In this document: positions 1-10,100 of the stretch, in pieces
Layout of the letters: every line of letters starts with the position of its first letter
Numbering within the stretch: position 1 is the first letter of the stretch
Assembly (NCBI RefSeq): GCF_000350225.1
Contig: NW_005179250.1
Span: 1-64,000, forward strand
Length of the DNA: 64,000 bases
Origin: Chondrus crispus
Lineage: Eukaryota; Rhodophyta; Florideophyceae; Gigartinales; Gigartinaceae
Direction: 5' to 3'
Notes under the pieces: model-generated
What the model was told of the DNA's origin: nothing
Database searches by the model: none
What the model saw: the letters and a program-made list of their open reading frames with translations, nothing else
Program-made: the position numbers and the translations under genes

Positions 1-37
1 CATCGAGCGCGCTCGACCTCCCCAGAACCAAACGGAA

Positions 38-2125
38 TTGCGGTCATTCTTAGGAATGTGCAACGTGTACCGTCGGTTCGTGAAGGGCTTCGCGAAAATA
101 GCCGCTCCGCTAAACCGGAAGACGGGGAAAAATCAACCCTTCGAGTTTGAGGTTCTTACCGATGAGGAATACGAGGCGTTCGTGGAACTAAAGAAGCGCC
201 TCGTGTCCCCACCGATCCTCGCTCTACCCCGTTACGGAAAAAAATACACCCTGGATACGGACGCTTGCGCGTACCAGGTCGGCTGTGCCCTATTACAGGA
301 GCAGCCGAGCGGTGACCGCTTACCGATCGGTTATTGGAGCCGCGCCCTCACGGACGCGGAGAAGAACTACACCACTACCGAGAAGGAATGCCTTGCTGTC
401 GTGTGGAGCATCCTCACGCTTCGACCATATCTATATGGGAACACGTTTGACCTCCGTACGGATCATGAGGCTCTCCGATGGGTCCTCAACCTGGCGGATA
501 GCTCTGGCCGGCTAGCGCGCTGGCGTCTCCGCCTAGCCGAGTACGACTACGAGGTAAAGTACCGGCCGGGTATTAAGCACCAACTCGCGGATGGTGTATC
601 ACGCCTCCGAGTTGACGGCGCAACCTCCGAACCGGTTGACGACGAGGTCCCGTGTTTCGCGGTACAATGGCGAGAGGAGGAGCAAAACCCCCGCCAAGGT
701 ACCGTACACTGGGAGACCCCCGTCGACCCGGGGAGAGCTGAGCACGCGTTCACGGTTATACCCGAAGAACGCGACGTCTCATCCGTAACGGTGGAAGAGT
801 TCCTTCGGGAACAGGCCGAGGACCCCTTCTGTACGGCGGCCGCCGAGACTGTGGGGAACCCGGACTCGCGGTACGACGTTGAACGATACGGGTTCGTCGT
901 CCGCAAGTCCCCCCTCGATGGGACCCTGCAGCGGGTTGTACCGAAGCGGCTCCGGGCGAAGATATTGTACCTCGCCCATCATCCCCGCCTAGCCGGACAC
1001 CCGGGCGGTACGAGGATGTACTATACCCTCCGGCGGGAATATTATTGGCCTCATATGGCCAATGACGCCTTCAGTACCGTACGGAATTGCGCGTCATGCG
1101 CTGCCCCCCGGGGAACCCTGGTGAGGCACCAGAAGGATCTCAAGCTGTTCCCAGCGGCAGGACCGCTGGATTTCGTCGCCATGGACCTGCTGGGTCCTTT
1201 ACCGAAGACGGCGCACGGGAATCGCCACGTGCTCGTCATGACCGACCGGTTTACGAAGCTGACGCGCAGTATCCCGTTACGGACAACCACCGCGTCGGTC
1301 GTGGCAAACGCCTTCCTGGACAATTGGGTCTACGTATACGGCGCACCTCGTTACATGCTGACCGATAACGGACCACAATTTGCCGCCAAGTTCTTCGACG
1401 CGGTGTGCGCCTTGCTGGGGGTGAGGCACTACCTGACTACCGCCTATCACCCCCAGACAAATGGGCAAACCGAACGGTTCAACCGTACTCTGGTACAGCG
1501 CCTCCGACATTATGTCGCGGAGCATCAGAGGGACTGGGACGAATACATCCAGCCCCTGACTTTCGCGTATAACACGCAGGTCCACCGGTCGACGGAGACA
1601 ACCCCGTTCGACCTGGTGCTGACGCGACCACCGTCCGGTCTGGCCCTACCTGGTACTGTACCGCAGGATGCCGTCTCCAACACGGAAGATCCGAGGACCC
1701 CGGTACAGTACAAGCGCGCGACGCTGCGTAAACTCCGCGACGCCCTTGAGCGCACGCGGGTGAAACTAACCGCGGCGCAAAGGCGATACAAGGCCGACTT
1801 CGATAAGAAGGTGCGTTTCCGTTCGGTCATCCAGGTGGGAGACCTGGTCTATGTCGACCGCCCACCTCGGCCATTGACGAGTACCGAACGGGGAGACCTG
1901 CCAAGTAATGACGGGGGACCCTCCGTCAAGCTGTTACCGAAAACGGAAGGCCCGTTTCGGGTCCGATCCGCTACGGAGACCACAGTGGTCGTCGATCAAG
2001 ACGGGGTCTCAAACCGCGTGAGCATCGATCGGATAACCCGGATGCCGCGGGGACCCCGCGACGTCACTACGGCCGCCCCGACCCAGCCCGCGGCGGCGGG
2101 AGAACCCGAACCGGTCGTGGAGTAG
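38..2125 (+). CDS. Gypsy A pol: end of RT, RNase H, integrase
   Basis: This is the C-terminal part of a gypsy polyprotein. The first 50 residues (SFLGMCNVYRRFVKGFAKIA) are the end of the reverse transcriptase connection region. RNase H follows from about residue 70 (YTLDTDACAYQVG). The integrase zinc-binding region lies near residues 310-360 (HHPRLAGHPGG and then CASC), and the integrase core near 380-510 includes MDLLGPLPK, LTDNGPQFAAKFF and HPQTNGQTERFN. A GPF/Y-type C-terminal region follows (LLPKTEGPFRV). A chromodomain-like stretch (KVRWYGYAPADDTWEL) is encoded at about 2130-2290, just downstream. The reading continues leftward out of the window. Such proteins copy the element RNA and insert the cDNA; chromodomains are thought to bias insertion toward particular chromatin. 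Confidence 0.92.
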   Translation: MRSFLGMCNVYRRFVKGFAKIAAPLNRKTGKNQPFEFEVLTDEEYEAFVELKKRLVSPPILALPRYGKKYTLDTDACAYQVGCALLQEQPSGDRLPIGYWSRALTDAEKNYTTTEKECLAVVWSILTLRPYLYGNTFDLRTDHEALRWVLNLADSSGRLARWRLRLAEYDYEVKYRPGIKHQLADGVSRLRVDGATSEPVDDEVPCFAVQWREEEQNPRQGTVHWETPVDPGRAEHAFTVIPEERDVSSVTVEEFLREQAEDPFCTAAAETVGNPDSRYDVERYGFVVRKSPLDGTLQRVVPKRLRAKILYLAHHPRLAGHPGGTRMYYTLRREYYWPHMANDAFSTVRNCASCAAPRGTLVRHQKDLKLFPAAGPLDFVAMDLLGPLPKTAHGNRHVLVMTDRFTKLTRSIPLRTTTASVVANAFLDNWVYVYGAPRYMLTDNGPQFAAKFFDAVCALLGVRHYLTTAYHPQTNGQTERFNRTLVQRLRHYVAEHQRDWDEYIQPLTFAYNTQVHRSTETTPFDLVLTRPPSGLALPGTVPQDAVSNTEDPRTPVQYKRATLRKLRDALERTRVKLTAAQRRYKADFDKKVRFRSVIQVGDLVYVDRPPRPLTSTERGDLPSNDGGPSVKLLPKTEGPFRVRSATETTVVVDQDGVSNRVSIDRITRMPRGPRDVTTAAPTQPAAAGEPEPVVE

Positions 2126-2370
2126 GTGGTTGACCATGTGGTCGACCACCGGGAGAACCGCACAGGGGCCCAGTACAAGGTCCGCTGGTATGGCTACGCC
2201 CCAGCGGACGATACCTGGGAACTCGCGGAAGGACTCCCTCAGGCCTTCATAGACCGCTTCTGGCGCACGCCGGCAGCAGCACGCCACCGCTAACACCGCA
2301 CTGGGCAACCCAGCGCGGGGCGGGACGATCCCGCGGAGGACCTCCCCCGCGGGGCGGCCAATCGCCACAG

Positions 2371-2790
2371 ACGCACGCGGAACCCCGCGTGCGTCACCGC
2401 AAACCCCGCGCCGGAACACCCGGCGCAGAAGGGGGCCAGGTCGCCACAGACGCACGCGGAACCCCGCGTGGGTCGCCGCCCACCCCGCGCCGGAAAACCC
2501 GGCGCAGGAGGGGGCGAGGTCGCCACCGACGCACGCGGAACCCCGCGTGCGTCACGGCAAACCCCGCGCCGGAAGACCCGGCGCAGGAGGCGGCCAATCG
2601 CCACGGACGCACGCGAAACCCCGCGCGCGTCACCGCAAACCCCGCGCGCGTCACCGCAAACCCCGCGCCGGAGGACCCGGCGCAGGAGCGGGCGAGGTCG
2701 CCCCCGACGCACGCGGAACCCTGCCTGCGCCACCCCAAACCCCGCACCGGAATACCCGGGGCGGATAGGGGGCGACTCCGCCGAGGGTCT
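2371..2790 (+). repeat. 79-bp tandem array, two hairpins per unit
   Basis: Five units start at about 2371, 2450, 2529, 2607 and 2707, a period of 78-79 bp, with one unit carrying an extra internal duplication of roughly 21 bp. Each unit holds two inverted repeats: ACGCACGCGG with CCGCGTGCGT around a three-base loop, and GCGCCGG with CCGGCGC around a short A-rich loop. Units differ mostly in linkers and loops. The array lies directly after the pol region of element A and is extremely GC-rich, which produces long open frames on both strands that do not look like proteins. Confidence 0.85.
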
Positions 2791-3565
2791 CCTCCAGGCG
2801 GCCACCACCCGTTTACGGCGCATGCGGATCCCCTGCGTGCCACCGTCCGAGCCGTACCGGATGGACCGGCGCGGGGGGGAAGCTGACCTGCCGGCAGGAC
2901 GACCTGACGCGGCGGTGGTCAAACGGCTTGGCGCCCCGGTGCATACCCGCCGCCGAGAGACGGAACCCAGCCGCATAAATACTGTATGGGCACGACCTCG
3001 CCGGGGCTCCAGGGCACTGTGGACCACGAGTTGCGCGAGCGGCATACACCGCCCGGCACGTGTGGCCGCTAGACCACGGCGGCGGTTCAAGACGCCTCCG
3101 ATCCTCGGGGGGTACCCAATCGGAGCTCGTCAAACCGCCGAGAAACCACCCGCCGCAAGGAAAAAGCAGGCGGAAATTACCAAGGAAAAGGCCGGTTCCG
3201 CCCCAAGCCGGTAATGGGGACGCGCACCGGGTGTTGCGGGGGGAACGGGAACTCGCCCCCGCAATGACCCGTCACGACGATAGTGCGGTCGCCCGCCCGT
3301 CGGGCCGCGGTACGCGTCAACCCGACATGGAAGCGCGGAGGGAAACCCGCAGCGGTACCCCCGACCAGGCGGTCGGGAAGATCTCACCCCGACGGGCGAC
3401 CCCGGGGGTAGGCCACAGGCCGCACCCGTCGCGGTAACCCGCCACCGCAAGAGCGCGTGGGCAACCGCGCGCTACCGCTGCCCCGCGCCGGATTAACCCG
3501 GCGTGGAGGGCCCTGGACGGCAAGGAGGCGACTCCGGTCGCCGGCTTTTAATTAAGCCCAAAAGG
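2791..3565. other. Gypsy A 3' noncoding region, first part
   Basis: No frame here reads like a protein. The stretch is GC-rich and holds scattered short inverted repeats (for example around GCGCCGG near 3480-3505, echoing the upstream array). It is part of the noncoding interval between pol and the 3' LTR of element A. Confidence 0.6.
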
Positions 3566-3942
3566 GGGCTACGTTTTTCCTCCTAGAAGGATGGGAAAAA
3601 ATCGTAGGCCCTTCCCGTTAACGGCATTGTACTCCCCGGGTCTGCCCGCGTCCGGAGTTCGAAAGACGGAAAACCGACTTCGGGAAGGCCCAGGCGGATT
3701 TGGAAACCGGAACTGTAAAACGGTGTTTCTGCTCGTTTTTTACAGTTATCTTTCGTTTCCAAATCGCGCCTCCGCGGAAAGTGACAACGGCAGGACTTAC
3801 CGACCGGTTTTGGACGAACAGCAGAGCGTACCGCCGCTGGGAGCTCCCCACTGACTGCACGGACAGGCTGGCGGTCACACACCCCGCTGTCTCGCCGGTG
3901 AAAGGGCGCCGTTTTTGGAAAAACGGCCAGCCCTCTGGGGGG
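3566..3942 (+). repeat. Structured module, copy 1 (boxes A-B-C)
   Basis: Three conserved boxes occur in order. Box A (3566-3611) is a hairpin opening GGGCTACG and closing CGTAGGCCC, with an inner stem TCCT/AGGA around CTAG. Box B (3697-3765) is an 11-bp perfect inverted repeat, GATTTGGAAAC and GTTTCCAAATC, whose loop contains TTTTTACAGTT. Box C (3925-3942) is GGCCAGCCCTCTGGGG. A GGCGCCGG/CCGGCGCC hairpin follows at 3964-3990. The same order recurs at 4116-4457 and in element C at 59696-60064, so it is a module kept within this element subfamily. Confidence 0.8.
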
Positions 3943-4115
3943 ATGGGGGAAAATCGCTTCTTTGGCGCCGGTTTGATGATGCCCGGCGCCGGGGGAAGAC
4001 GCCCCACCGCAACGGCAAGCCTATCCGGACGGTTGAAGGTCCAGCGGGTCCGTCCGCTGTACCTGTAAACCCGAGTTCCCGCTCGGTTCTTCAAGGGAAC
4101 ACTGTACGGGAAGAA

Positions 4116-4457
4116 GGGCTACGATTTCCCCTCTAGAAGGGCGAATAAAAATCGTAGCCCATATCCGAGAACGGTTCCAGACTCCTGAGGTCGTCGCCGA
4201 CCTGGGAGTATTTGGAAACAGAAACGTGTTTATGCGGTTTCTGACTGTTTTTTACAGTTTCTATTGGTTTCTAAAGAGGAACCGTTCGGGAAAGGGACTA
4301 CCGTGGGGTTTTTGCTCGTTTTTTCGACGACAGAGGTACCGCACGCCCGGGGAAAGGTCTGGGACGTACCGCTGCGGGGCTGGCGGGGGCGTACCCGTGG
4401 GGTTTTGGAGGAAATCGAAGGGGAATTCTTGGAAAAATGGCCAGCCCTCCGGGGGGG
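4116..4457 (+). repeat. Structured module, copy 2 (boxes A-B-C)
   Basis: This is a second, diverged copy of the module, about 515-550 bp downstream of the first. Box A (4116-4160) has a perfect 12-bp outer stem GGGCTACGATTT/AAATCGTAGCCC, an inner CCCT/AGGG stem and an AATAAA hexamer on its 3' arm. Box B (4209-4275) is TTTGGAAAC paired with GTTTCTAAA. Box C (about 4439-4457) is GGCCAGCCCTCCGGGGGGG. A TGCGCCGG/CCGGCGCA hairpin follows at about 4477-4504, preceded as in copy 1 by CGCTTCTTTG. Confidence 0.8.
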
Positions 4458-4504
4458 TCCTGGAAAAACGCTTCTTTGCGCCGGTTGTTCGATGACCCGG
4501 CGCA

Positions 4505-4748
4505 GGCTGAAGCCGCCCAATCCGAACGGTGGCGTACCGCCGATGGAACCGCGATCCAGCGCTGAACTCCTCCGCGCGGGTCGGGTGATGACCGCCGCTG
4601 CGGGTGTGCATGCGGGTTTGAGTACTCGAGGAAGGTGACTACTGTACGGCCGCGTCTCCGCGGCCGACGCATGGTCTCCGTTCGGGATAGGAGACCGTCA
4701 CAGCTGGCAGGGATTTTAACCCGCCGCGACGGGGACGTGTCGCGAAGT
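4505..4748. other. Gypsy A 3' noncoding tail
   Basis: No convincing coding sequence. This is the last noncoding stretch before the polypurine tract of element A. Confidence 0.5.
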
Positions 4749-4761
4749 AAGGAAGGGGGTC
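4749..4761 (+). other. Polypurine tract of gypsy A
   Basis: The purine run AAGGAAGGGGG lies directly upstream of the 3' LTR, the expected place for plus-strand DNA priming. Element C has AAGAAGGGGGG at the same place before its right LTR. Confidence 0.75.
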
Positions 4762-5339
4762 TGTAGTACAACGGCGCAAAGGCAACGGCGCCACCGCTGC
4801 CGCCCCGGGATACAGTACCATGGGCTGTAAGCGTGAGAAGAACTGTAAGGAGTTATATTTACAGCACACGGCCGGTGCGGAGTACAGTAGTACCCCGCTG
4901 GTTACACGTGTAGGATCCGAACGGTAAGTAATTAGTAATTAGTAGTTAATGGCGCAAATTAGCCAATTTAGCACAGTAGCTGGTATACAGTAAGTAACAG
5001 CTACTGTAGCGGGACAGGTGTCCTAGCGTCCCACTTAGGGGTTAAGACCGGGGGCACCTGCCCCGTTCCAGTAAACGGGAGGCAGACTCGCCTCCCTTCC
5101 CTTTACGGCTTTTTTCTAACTCCGTCCGGTTTTACCTCTAAGTCTCAGGCTTCTAACCCGTGACCGGCCGTCCGGATCTAACACCACCGACCGGCTGGGC
5201 GTCACCGGCCACGTGAGCCTTCCCTCTTTTCGAGTCCTTCCGTACGGTTTGCGCTCGCGTGGGTTACCCAGCGGCGCGCGCTCCCTTACCTCTAACCCCC
5301 CTCGTTCCGAGTGGTCGGGACGAAGGTAGTTATACCACA
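4762..5339 (+). repeat. 3' LTR of gypsy A (578 bp)
   Basis: Begins TGTAGTACAA directly after the polypurine tract and ends TTATACCACA, giving the TG...CA ends and imperfect terminal inverted repeats seen in the LTRs of elements B and C. The interior aligns loosely with the C LTR (shared GGGGGCACC and CGCCTCCCTT-type blocks). No obvious TATA box is visible here, unlike in the C LTR. Confidence 0.85.
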
Positions 5340-5340
5340 G

Positions 5341-5538
5341 CACTGTTGGCAGCGTGACCGGGGGCGGATGCTGCGTCGTACACGTACACGCGCTCAATGC
5401 GTCCGTCCCGACGCGTGCACATCGTTGCGTCTACTTCGCAACGCGCTCTTCACCTCCGTCCCGCTCGATAAACGAGAACCCCTTTCACGCCTCCCCCTTC
5501 ACACCTCCCCCGTCAAACCTCCCTGCGCCTACCCAATC
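5341..5538 (+). repeat. Left inverted arm of foldback element
   Basis: Inverted copy of 6234-6421. The identity includes a run through CGTACACGTACACGCG and the TTCGCAACGCGCTC block. A short duplication of a CGCCTCMCCCTTCAC motif makes the arms differ slightly in length. Confidence 0.9.
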
Positions 5539-6233
5539 CTGTGGAACTGCTGCATCGGCACACGGAGCCCGCGCGGGCGGCCGCGGCGACGATTTCGAGC
5601 ACGGAGGCGAGCAGGTAGGCAGCGACATCGCGCGCGCACAGCGGCAGCGTCGGCGGCCCAGGCGGCAGCTCCGAGCGGATCCACTGCGGCACGATGACGT
5701 GTGGGGGCCAGGGCGCACGGCTGGGTGCAGCGGCGCCACGAGCGCACGCTGTCCATGGTGAGGATCTCGGCCTCTGCCGTCCGCCGCCATGCTGCGCAGC
5801 TCGCCGCGCGTGCCAACCGAGGCGCGGTAGGACATCGACGCGGGAGGACATCGTCGCGGGAGGCTTTGCGGGACGGAAGCGGCGGAGGGTGGGGAGGCGC
5901 GCGAGGCGCGACAGAAATGTGTTCGAGGGCTGCGGGCGCGGCCGCGGTTGCTGTAGTGGCCACGTTGGCCGCTTTGTTGGGCGCTGCGGCGTGGCGCTGG
6001 ACGCGCGCCGTCCGCGGACGCGGCGAGCGCAGGCGTCGCTACAACGTGTTCGCCTACGTCAGCAGGGTGGCTACGCCCATGCGCACGGTAGTGGCTGCGC
6101 CCGTGCGCGCTGAGGAGGTGGTGCGGGACGGCGCCACCATAGGCATAAGCGTGCGCAGGGACTGGCCCGCCGTCTGGTGCGGCGCGCACGGGGAGGTGGG
6201 CATGGCGGACTAGGCGAGGAAGAGATTGGGTAG

Positions 6234-6421
6234 GCGCAGGGAGGTGTGAAGGGGGAGGCGTGAAGGGTGAGGCGTGAAAGGGGTTCTCGTTTATCGAGCG
6301 GGACGGAGGTGAAGAGCGCGTTGCGAAGTAGACGCAACGATGTGCACGCGTCGGGACGGACGCATTGCGCGCGTGTACGTGTACGACGCAGCACCCGCCC
6401 CCGGCCACGCTGCCAACAGTG
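6234..6421 (-). repeat. Right inverted arm of foldback element
   Basis: Inverted copy of 5341-5538, ending at the tip CCAACAGTG. The flank beyond it (CCAGTAACTGCG) does not repeat the sequence left of 5341, which is the end of an LTR. Confidence 0.9.
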
Positions 6422-6422
6422 C

Positions 6423-7124
6423 CAGTAACTGCGTGTAAACTCGCTCACTCCATATCGCACTTACAGCGCGGGATCACTGTGGCCGCCGGCGTCCCGGTCG
6501 CTTACTCACGCATCGGCAACCCCCCTGCGCGCAAACTGGCCTGTATTAGACTTAAATAATAATAACGCGATAATAATGAAAATTATAAATCATGAAGTGA
6601 CAACAATGGCCTTTGCCCCGGCGCATGATTGACTGGTGCCGGGACCGGCCCGGCCGGTCCGGCCCAGGTTGCTATCATTGGTCCTGATGTGGTCCTGAAC
6701 ACACCACAATGACCCAAATGGACAGCAACGGGCTCAAAGCCAAACTCAACGCTTTTATGAGGCCTTTTCGCAGTCTTTCACGCACCACAATGGATTTCAC
6801 CCTAAACTATTTCATCTTTGGACCACACGTTACTTGTTGGGGCTGCGGCGCATCTACGAACGTCCCCTTCCTTGCCTACACTGACGATTTCCTCCAGAGC
6901 CTTCCTGCTCTCTCCACAGCCTGCAGCCGCTCCCGTAAATCCCATCTACCCCACCTTGACCGTGTTCTTTTGCGCAAGTATCCCTTCACTTCACGGTACA
7001 CGATTGACAAAGACGAGTCAATACAGTGAGCTCTCGTCTCTGCAAGTAAACACACCCAGACTTTCACATCAAAACCTCCTAGATTCTTTCCAAGTCACTC
7101 GCACACCTCGCTTTCTTTGCCAAT
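6423..7124. promoter_or_regulatory. Upstream region of the Sel1-repeat gene
   Basis: No protein-like frame is convincing (a 106-codon frame at 6709-7029 looks like leader sequence). The stretch 6555-6600 is AT-rich. A short inverted repeat GGACCGG/CCGGTCC lies at about 6640-6662. Since the next gene begins at 7125 on the same strand, promoter and 5' leader are expected here, but no clear TATA box was recognised. Confidence 0.35.
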
Positions 7125-10100
7125 ATGGCCTTCGACCATCTCGCTGAAAACAACATCATCGTCCTGTTGGCCTACACCGCCGCCTTCCTCCCGTGGACTG
7201 CTCTCACCACCTTTGACTTTATCTCTGCCAAATGGCGCAGGGTACGTGACGTTCGTATCGCCGGCTACGTCAACCTTGTTCTCGCGCTAGTCCCGGCAAT
7301 CTACATACTGTTTTACATGGTCGTGCAATCCAATGTCGATCAAAAGGAGATGTTCACTGCGCTGGTCGCTATGCTGTTTGCGTTGCTGCACGTTGTGCGG
7401 ACGTTATGGGGACTGTGGCAGTTGCAGCTATTTGTCAAGTGGGCTGTCAAGAGCATTAAGTCGTTGCGGGCCCTTGGGATTGAATATGAGCTCAACACGG
7501 GCGCCCGTACTGGCCATGATGGGAAGGAGCAAACCCAGAATGGCGAAGAAAGGGAGCAGGAAACCACGAATATCAGTACTTCGCAGGAGTCCGGAAATAC
7601 CGATGACAAGGAAAACGTGCACTCTGTGGTTGAAATTGTAGATGAACTATGGGTGAGCGATGAAGTGATTGAGAACCGTGTGTTCCATGGGAATGCTCGG
7701 TGCTACATAGTGTTTGACAAGATTGAGTTCAGAATAGATCCAAAGAGAAGAAACGTGTTTCGTCAACGCATCGTGATTCTGTTACAAGCGCTCTCGATAC
7801 CATTTCGGTATGTGTATGGAATAGTGCAGAAATGGCTTGGGAATGGGTCTATACCCTGCTTTGTACAGGTACCGCACAAGCCAGAGGATGTGTGGCTGCG
7901 ATGGTGCGTGGCGTTTGCGGCGCAGGGGTTGAACAAGTGGATAACGGAGTTCACCGTTGCGCCGGAAGTCGATGATGAGGATGGAGCGATAAATAACTTG
8001 GAGCGATACGAAAGACGACGAGAACACCTGGCCGGGCGCGTGCTGGCGAGGGCCGGAATACAACTGTGGCTGGGGAGTTATTTGCCGCTGGATGAAGGCA
8101 TGTCGCTTTTGTCAAAAGAGGACTTGTTGCGACGAGCGATGACAAGTGGACGTGGAATGCCGTTCGATGCAGTGCAGAGGAATGCGGTCTTGCGGCCTGG
8201 AAAGGGGTACAAGGCCTACGAGAGAAAACTAAATCGATTCATTGATGGAATTCCGGTGGAGTTTGAAGAACAAGTGGAAGAGTTGGACATCGAGAGAGTG
8301 GAGTGGCTTGCAATTTTGCTGTACATAGGAGAAGAACGGATTCGCAACGGAAGTGCGAGCAGAGATTCTCGTAGATCTGAGGAGTATGAGAAACTGGAGC
8401 ATGACGATTTAGCGATAGAAAATATGCGAGCACAGCTGGGTATGGGCAACAGAACTTCAGGAGTGGATGCAGCGGAAAGAAGGAGTGCTAGCATATGCGG
8501 ATTTCCGATGCCAGAACGATACTTTCATGAAGTATCCAAGGAGAATAGACTGGTGACCAAGGTCGGGGAGCTTGTCGACTGCTGGTTAGCGCTTATGGCG
8601 GGAGTGCAAATGCAATTCCTGGTGAGTAAGGACGAAGGATGGCTAAGACGTTGTCTGGGTCAAGTCGAACATGACCAAGAGACTGGTGAGCGGAGAAGGC
8701 GTGGAGATGGGAGGGATGGAAAAGAGGGGGAGCGGCCTCTTCATGAGACATGTTCGAATTGAAGAAGCGATGCAAGCATTCCAGTTTGGAGTCGTGGGTC
8801 AAGAGTTTGAGCAGTTGGAGCAGACATTGACGTTTATGGGATATTCGCTGGAGAGCGTGCGTACGAGACTGGGAAGGTGGGTGAAAGCGAACACGGACTC
8901 GCAGAGTGGGGCGTGGAGGCCTTTGATGTTTCAAGCGGGGGAGTTGATATCGGGGTGGACGGAGGTTGGGCGTGTATCGAATGATGTGTCACGTACCCTG
9001 CGGCAGAGAGAAGGGAATGCAGTACTGAGGGATCGGGCGGTGCAGTGTCGTGTAGTGTGGGAGTTGCAATGTGCTTTGAGGGAAAGGGTATCGGGAATGG
9101 AAGGGAGCCCGAGCAGTATGGTAGCGGTGGCGCTTTGCATGGTCAGTTTTCCGTCGCTGGTTGTGATGAAGACAGAAGAAACGAGCGAGGAAATCGGTGA
9201 CACGGATGTCCGGGCAAGCGAGGCAGGGGGGGTGGCAATCTCGGAAAATCGAGATAGTGTGTCAGTGTCATTCGTGAAGGAGCAAAGAGGTAGGGATGCG
9301 GAAGAAGAGAGGAAGAAACGGAGCGAAGAAATGTTTGGGATAGTGCCGATTTGTGGGCCTCAGAGAATGAGGCTTCAGGTACAAGTGAGCGACGATGACG
9401 ATTGGAGCAATAGAGGTGGAGCGGGCGATAGAGGATGCAAAGTGAGAGTACGGTTGTGCCGGGGGGCGACATCGCGAGATGAGCGGTTTGAGTGGGGATG
9501 GTGGCGGGAGGCGGCGTTGGGACGTATGGAGGGATTGAGGCGATGGCAGAAGAATCATGGTATGTGTTCGCCAGACTTGCATGCCGGGCACCGGAATATG
9601 ACGTCAGGCATCGTGAGTGTAAAGCCAAGAGCACACAAAACGGGGACAGAGGTTGAGATGTGGTCGGGATGGGAACCGTTTCGAAGCCAGCAATGCAGAT
9701 TTGAGCTAGAAGGGGACAAAGTTCTTGCGAAATTTGAAGTGAGCATGCGACACGGTGATCTCGTTGTTAGAAAGAAGAACATTACGACATTGTACACCCA
9801 AGCCGTCGGGGAGAGAAGGTTCGCGGTGTACGAAGACAATGACCGCGAGGCCTTACAAGACGGATGTTTGATAGTAGGAGAAGCACTGGTTGATAAGTCG
9901 CCAGGTTGCTTGAGCTCAGTCAGGGATGGAGTATATGAAGATGAAGAGTTTGCGAAGAACCTGCCAGCAAAAGGCGAAAATGTTATTGGGGAAGAGTTGG
10001 GCCAGGTCCAAAGAGCCATTTTTCTGTTGAAGGTTGCTGTACTGGAGCATGGTGATATGAACGCGTTGCAGAGATGCGTGAAGCTCCTCACCGACTCGAG

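Larger units (their letters stand above)
1..5339 (+). mobile_element. Ty3/gypsy chromovirus A, 3' portion
   Basis: The window opens inside the pol gene of a Ty3/gypsy element and runs through RNase H, integrase, a chromodomain-like tail, about 2.4 kb of noncoding sequence and the 3' LTR. The 5' half lies outside the window. Its pol sequence is closely similar to that of element C (51629-62796), and both LTRs share terminal inverted repeats of the form TGTrGTACAA...TTrTACCACA, so A and C belong to one subfamily. The 3' region is unusually long and structured (tandem double hairpins, then two copies of a hairpin module). It appears broken by about one change in the part visible. Age cannot be judged from LTR divergence because the 5' LTR is not in view. 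Confidence 0.93.
5340..6422. mobile_element. Foldback element with ~190-bp inverted arms
   Basis: The left arm (5341-5538) and right arm (6234-6421) are inverted copies about 190-198 bp long, starting CACTGTTGGCAGCGTG and ending CACGCTGCCAACAGTG, with only a few differences. The 695-bp centre is GC-rich. Open frames cross it on both strands; the most protein-like begins with ATG at 5914 on the + strand and would give about 100 residues with one hydrophobic stretch, but nothing identifies a transposase. No target duplication is seen at the arm tips. The left arm begins one base after the LTR of element A. The simplest reading is a non-autonomous foldback or MITE-like DNA element into whose arm element A inserted. 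Confidence 0.75.

Noticed and set aside
2290-3214. Long open frames on both strands (149-266 codons)
   Set aside because: They arise from the GC-rich tandem hairpin array; translations are Arg/Pro/Ala repeats without domains.
5485-6408. 307-codon frame on the - strand
   Set aside because: It runs through the inverted arm and the GC-rich centre of the foldback element; composition is not protein-like and the arm produces the same peptide elsewhere.
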